64,000 nt of DNA from Caprella mutica (Eukaryota > Arthropoda > Malacostraca > Amphipoda > Caprellidae), in the NCBI GenBank assembly GCA_947561585.1, contig CANNZV010001058.1:248001-312000 (forward strand), in the 5' to 3' direction. The notes beneath the pieces are model-generated. The model was not told the origin of the DNA. It saw only the letters and a list, made by a program, of their open reading frames with translations, and ran no database searches. How positions within the stretch are numbered: the stretch's first letter is position 1; every line of letters starts with the position of its first letter. This document shows, piece by piece, positions 59,225 through 64,000 of the stretch. The translations under genes were made by a program, and so were the position numbers.

Positions 59225-60880
59225 TGAGCGCGAGTTCTCAAGATTGAAAAGTAAAATAAATGAAGGATAATTCATCACAGGTATTATTAATGTGTTCCTG
59301 GAATGTCAGTAATCGTATAATGATATCTAGGAATATTCGTGGAATAGTATAAATTTACTGAATCCTTTTACGATCTTGAGGAAGTATTTAAATAATAAGT
59401 GAAGTTTTAGTTGATTCTTTTATGATTTAAAGGAAATATTCCTGATTTTTTTATTAATTTATGAATCGCTTTGAAATTCTAAGAAATTCTGAAATTTGGG
59501 TATCCCCTTACAGCCTTCAGGATATTCCTGGATATATTAAATTTCAGAATTTGTCTCATGTTCTACCATGAAAGTATTTGAAGGGACATCCTAATTAGGA
59601 GCAACTATCTTTCACCAACAAAGTGGTGACAGAGGATTTGAATTAGTTAATATATTAGTATATTTACAGGTTATTTATTACAAATACAAAGGAAAATCTA
59701 AGGAAAATTTAATCAGTTTCTGCAATGGCTATGGCTCAAACACCAACGAATAATTGTAGTATTTAATATTTTAGGCTGATCTGTACGAAGCTTGAAACGT
59801 AAGCATCTACACTTGAGGAAGGATGGCGAAATTGTTATCATCTAATACTGGGTAATAATTAATCCGAGTACTACTTTAGATATTATATCATTTTTTTAGA
59901 GAGAGCAACATTTGAGTGTATGTCTCATATCAAAATCTCTCTTCACACTAACATACTGCAAACTGGACAGTGGACATCCTTTCTTCAAACCGTCATACCT
60001 GTATCTTTAATTAGTATTCTTATAGCAATAGTTACTCTCTTATGTAAAGAATATAAAGACTAAGTATTTTTACAGCAGTCTTATGTAAAGACTATCTATT
60101 GTTACTGCAGTCTTATGTAAAGACTATCTATTGTTACTGCAGTCTTATGTAAAGACTATAAAGACTATCTAAAGTCATATAAGTTTAGTGTCAGTCATAT
60201 TTGCCAAATATGGTAATTAAAGAGCAACATAAAGCCAAAATTATAGCTCAGTTGCAATTAATTAATAACTTACCATGTTTCAATACTGTTAGTTATATGA
60301 TTTTCTTGGTTTGATTAAATCAAACTTTCAGTGTTCAAATAAAACGAGATAGTTACTAGATAATAGGTATACAGATTGTTGCTAATTGTTTTAGTTATGT
60401 TCGTTGATGGTATAGATTAAAAATATTATCAAGATAAAATTGTAAATATATTCAATTATTTATCAATAGCATTTTGATTTGCCTAACTTGAAAGCATAAT
60501 TACAGTTTAAATAGGTATACCTTATTACTTATCCCAAATCTATCCTAATAATACCAGTAGTGTGTTTATTTTTTTTATATTTGTTTATTCAATTATTTTT
60601 TGGTGTCCACTTTTACACAACGGGTATTAAACATGAAGAATGTAACTTGATTCGCACGGGAATATATTGACTTGGTATTTAAATTCCCTGTTTTAATTTC
60701 ATTTTTAAAGTGTATTTTATCCATAAAATAAATCAAACAAGACAGAAAATTTTATTTAATTAAATTAATTAAAAGTAACATAATAACGAGAAATAAATTG
60801 GTATGTATAATGACCCGTTATTTTTAACGGAAATGTACACTAGTTAATATTAAAATCGTAGAAGCTAAATTCCAAACTCA
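59225..60880. other. AT-rich sequence with a short tandem repeat
   Basis: Probably a 5' intron of the receptor gene, because the first coding exon is preceded by a good acceptor (CAACTACAG). At 60048-60175 a unit of about 33 bp (TTACTGCAGTCTTATGTAAA) repeats about three times. Nothing else was recognised. Confidence 0.4.
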
Positions 60881-60881
60881 C

Positions 60882-60960
60882 CTGATAATACAAGACCCCG
60901 TTCACGATTGGACTTATTATAAGAAACACTGTTGTTTTTGTACGGCTATAAACTGATATT
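60882..60960 (-). other. Possible upstream exon of the ionotropic receptor gene
   Basis: A strong donor (CAG followed by GTGAGT, exon edge near 60882) ends a short minus-strand stretch that can be read VFLIISPIVNGVLYYQ in the phase of the next exon (KSPK before the ATG at 59205). The stretch has no ATG, and a stop lies in the same frame upstream. It may therefore be an untranslated exon, or coding only if joined to another exon. Confidence 0.3.
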
Positions 60961-61082
60961 TAATTCAAAACAATGAGGCTTCGTAACATCAACTATTAAA
61001 ATGGTCCTATGATGACTGACGTGAGTTAAAATGATATGTGTCATGTGAAGAAATACAATGACAGCATTTTTGTCATGGTGCG

Positions 61083-61091
61083 TTATATATA
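61083..61091 (-). promoter_or_regulatory. Candidate TATA box upstream of the receptor gene
   Basis: TATATATAA on the minus strand, about 130-200 bp upstream of the possible 5' exon. Such motifs are common by chance in DNA this rich in A and T. Confidence 0.2.
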
Positions 61092-61099
61092 AGAGAATT

Positions 61100-64000
61100 A
61101 TATACTGTCTGTTAGTTTCTTTTTAGTTTACTGATTTATTTTATTATTTGTCTGATATGTATTTATAAAATTAATTAATTTAATATGATTGACATTTTGT
61201 GTTTGATTTCGAACAGAATTATTTAGTATTATTTTTGAGTTTATAATAATAATTATTATCCATCATGGAAATGCAGTCAATATTAAATAATAAATAATAA
61301 AAGTCAGAAAGCGTCAAACCGTGCAAGTAAGTTTAGATTAATAATTTAAAATAAGATAAATAATAGGAATATAAATTGTATGATAAAAAGTAAGATAAAT
61401 GATTATTATGTTGAATAACTTTAATATATATATATATTTTTTTTTTTAAATGATATAATGTTTTCTTTTTTAGGTTTAATTCTTTCACAGTAAATATGTT
61501 TTTATTATTTATCCACATAATGAAATAAATCAATGTATTTTTAAACATTTAATATTATTATTGCCTTTTCAATGATTTAAAAAAAAAGAATATAAAATTT
61601 TTCATGGATTATATTGAAATTTTCAAGTTGGATTTTTTTCAATAAAAGTAAATTATTTTCAATTCGGAAAAAAAAATTTCTATTGGTATATTTGAATAAT
61701 TAACAGTAGGATAAGAAAAATTATATAAACCGGACACTTAAAGTACTAATTAATTTTTATTACATCCAAAAATGTTCATAAACTTATGGAAATAAAATTT
61801 TTACAACATCCTAAATTAAAACATGTGGTAAAAGTACTAATCTAAAAATTTTAAAGGACGAAGCTGTGATGGAATTATTTAAATACTTATTCATTCAGAA
61901 TTAAAAAAAATGAAATATGATATTGGGTCTACTTAAAATAGTTAGGAATAGTAGGTATATAAAAAGAAAAATTTGTCCTAAAACAAAAAAAAAATCTTCT
62001 GCTTCAGTTCAAAAATTTGGTGCAATAAAATGAGTGGGTAGGTTATTTATTTATTTATTTATTTATTTTGATAACATTGAGAGAGTACAAATATTTAATA
62101 TGTTTAAGAAAGTCCAATTATTATATATCCTCTTAATTTTTGGGGAAATAGAGTTGTTTCTTTCAAAATAGGTCTGTCTTAGCTGAAGAATACTTTCTAT
62201 AAGATTAATGTTGATAGAAAATTTAGATTGAGGGAAGACTTAACTGATTTTATTTCTTGCAGACATGTATAGATAAATCATTATAATTTTCTCAATTAAA
62301 TGGAAATAACTTTTTTTTAAATATTTTAATTCATTAATAATTTATTTTTTCATCCACATTATGAATAAATAATTTTATGATCGTAGATATAAAACTTTTG
62401 ATTAATTTTAAGAATTGCCCGTATCATATATTGAAAAAAAAGCATAGTCATATTTATTATTAAACGTAATTTAATATAATTAATGCTATAACTGTTTTCA
62501 AAACAATTTCAAATTTGAATGCCGATGGTTTACACAAAAATTATCAATAATATTGAATTCCTGATATGGTATTTGAAATTTTTATAATTATATTATCCTA
62601 TCCACAATAAATTTCTATCATATATGAGTTTTATAATAATTCACGTTTTAATGAAAAGATTGGATACTTTAGTTTAATCTACTTAGATATTTTTCATAAA
62701 AGCCTGGAAAATTAAAAGAAAATGGAATTAAAATCATGACGACTTATAGTTTTGTTCTCAAAATAAATACCAAATCAATCTATATTTTTTTTTAATGTTC
62801 ATATCCAAATCAATCTTTATCAAATTTTATTTCCCATTTATTTTCAATTTCGAAAACCAAGCCTTTCCTTATTCGATTGTTTTCAATTTTTTTTCCAATT
62901 TCAAACCTCGATTTCATCTTCATCCATTTCAGAAAATTTTCTACATAAGTTTAATTAAAACCTTTCTGATTATTATTATGATCAACACATTAACTATCTG
63001 CTTCAATGCTATAAAAGTCAATAAAACACAATTAATAACGTTTGTCATTTTCCTAGAATTACAGCACTAAATCATTTCTAAAATAGTTTTTTTAATGTTC
63101 AAACTTTCTTTACCACTTTGATGTTAGTTTTTAGTACTCTGATGTATAAGCAAAGTTTTAATAGTTTGCAAAAATGTAATCTCTGCAACTTTTATTGTGA
63201 TGCAGAAAGTTAGAATTATAATACATTATTTATGTCACTTTATAATTTGCCAATGGATTACTTGTCTTTTTATATATTAATTATTTATTATTTAGCTCAA
63301 TTCATAAACTGTAACTTAATAAATATGAATGAAATGATTATAATGTGAATATTGATCATTATTGTTATTACATTAATGATGTTAAAATAATGTTACATTA
63401 ATGTAAAGTTTAATTTTTTAATTAAAATGAGAAAAAAACAGTTAGTATAAAAAAAAAATAATAAAATAATCTGTTGTAGTCAAAAATGTATTTTTTCCAA
63501 TCAACTATGTAAATTTTTAATTAATCTTTGAATATAAATAATTATTATGAAACGCATTTTTTATTTCTTTATCAAATCATGTAAAAAAACAATTGAAAGA
63601 ATATCTTAATATGGATTAAAATTAATGAGACAATAGAATGCATTATGTATACCTATAATCGAGTTCAGTTTTCAATTTGATTTAAATCCAGGTTTCTGTG
63701 ATACTTTCCAAAAAGAAAATTTCGGGTACTGAAAACCACTGCAGCGAAGGGTTAAAAGGGGGCAGTGCTCTTTGCCCCCCTTTATATCACAGCTCGGGGC
63801 TCAATTTGACATCGATTTATTTATACACATCAAAGGGTTTCTATTGGAATACAATGATTGCCGTGATTCATTTTCTATAGAGTTGATGAAATAGCGTTTC
63901 CTTTATTTACGAAGCTGTTCAATTTTCGTAACCAAAATACAAATTGTTATTTGTGTTAGTAGAACACATTTTCTGAAAGTGGTTTCACAATTCAGCAGCT
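61100..64000. other. AT-rich intergenic sequence
   Basis: No gene was recognised. A TTTA microsatellite lies near 62043-62069. A GC-rich hairpin lies near 63757-63783 (AAAGGGGGCA, then TGCCCCCCTTT). Short open frames look like chance. Confidence 0.35.

Overview
This is an AT-rich, transposon-dense stretch of a eukaryotic nuclear genome. It has GT-AG introns of very uneven size, an arthropod-type ionotropic receptor, Tc1/mariner, pogo-like and hAT DNA transposons, LINE-type retrotransposons, a Penelope-like element and many minisatellites. I infer an arthropod, perhaps a crustacean such as a copepod, but the sequence does not fix the species. There are no prokaryotic operons, no CRISPR array, and no rRNA or tRNA gene that I could recognise.

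Three protein-coding genes can be assembled with consistent splice phases. (1) A plus-strand gene of seven exons (4134-25418) encodes a secreted, cysteine-rich protein of about 325 residues of unknown function. Its introns hold most of the transposons of the left third. (2) A minus-strand gene of four exons (39838 down to 35711) encodes about 501 residues. It carries a twice-repeated module of about 39 residues and a glutamate-rich acidic tail, and I do not recognise the family. (3) A minus-strand gene of thirteen coding exons (59205 down to 49344) encodes an ionotropic receptor (iGluR/IR-like ligand-gated channel) with binding lobes, M1, pore/M3 and M4.

Layout: 0.6-3.5 kb, a decayed pogo-like transposon with a hAT element inside it. 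4.1-25.4 kb, gene 1. Its introns hold a decayed LINE (6.5-11.1 kb) that was itself hit by a hAT element, a pogo-like element and a mariner relic; an element with a THAP-like fragment (12.8-13.9); two more LINE copies (14.5-17.7); a pogo-like element (18.4-19.7); a Tc1 element with long inverted repeats (20.3-21.8); a Helitron-like end (22.1-22.6); and a composite bounded by perfect inverted repeats (23.0-24.8). 25.4-28.5 kb, several minisatellites and a second copy of a 775-bp element. 28.5-34.1 kb, no gene found. 34.1-34.8 kb, a 21-bp minisatellite. 35.7-39.8 kb, gene 2. 39.9-49.1 kb, intergenic with repeats. 49.1-59.2 kb, gene 3, with a Penelope-like element and a 15-bp minisatellite in one intron. 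59.2-64 kb, AT-rich sequence with a possible upstream exon and promoter of gene 3.

The three genes show no evident functional link. Two independent excisions of nested elements restore a LINE reading frame exactly, so the relative order of insertions can be read directly. The best candidates for undescribed biology are the module-plus-acidic-tail protein of gene 2, the cysteine-rich secreted protein of gene 1, and the apparent birth of a minisatellite from a transposon end inside gene 3.
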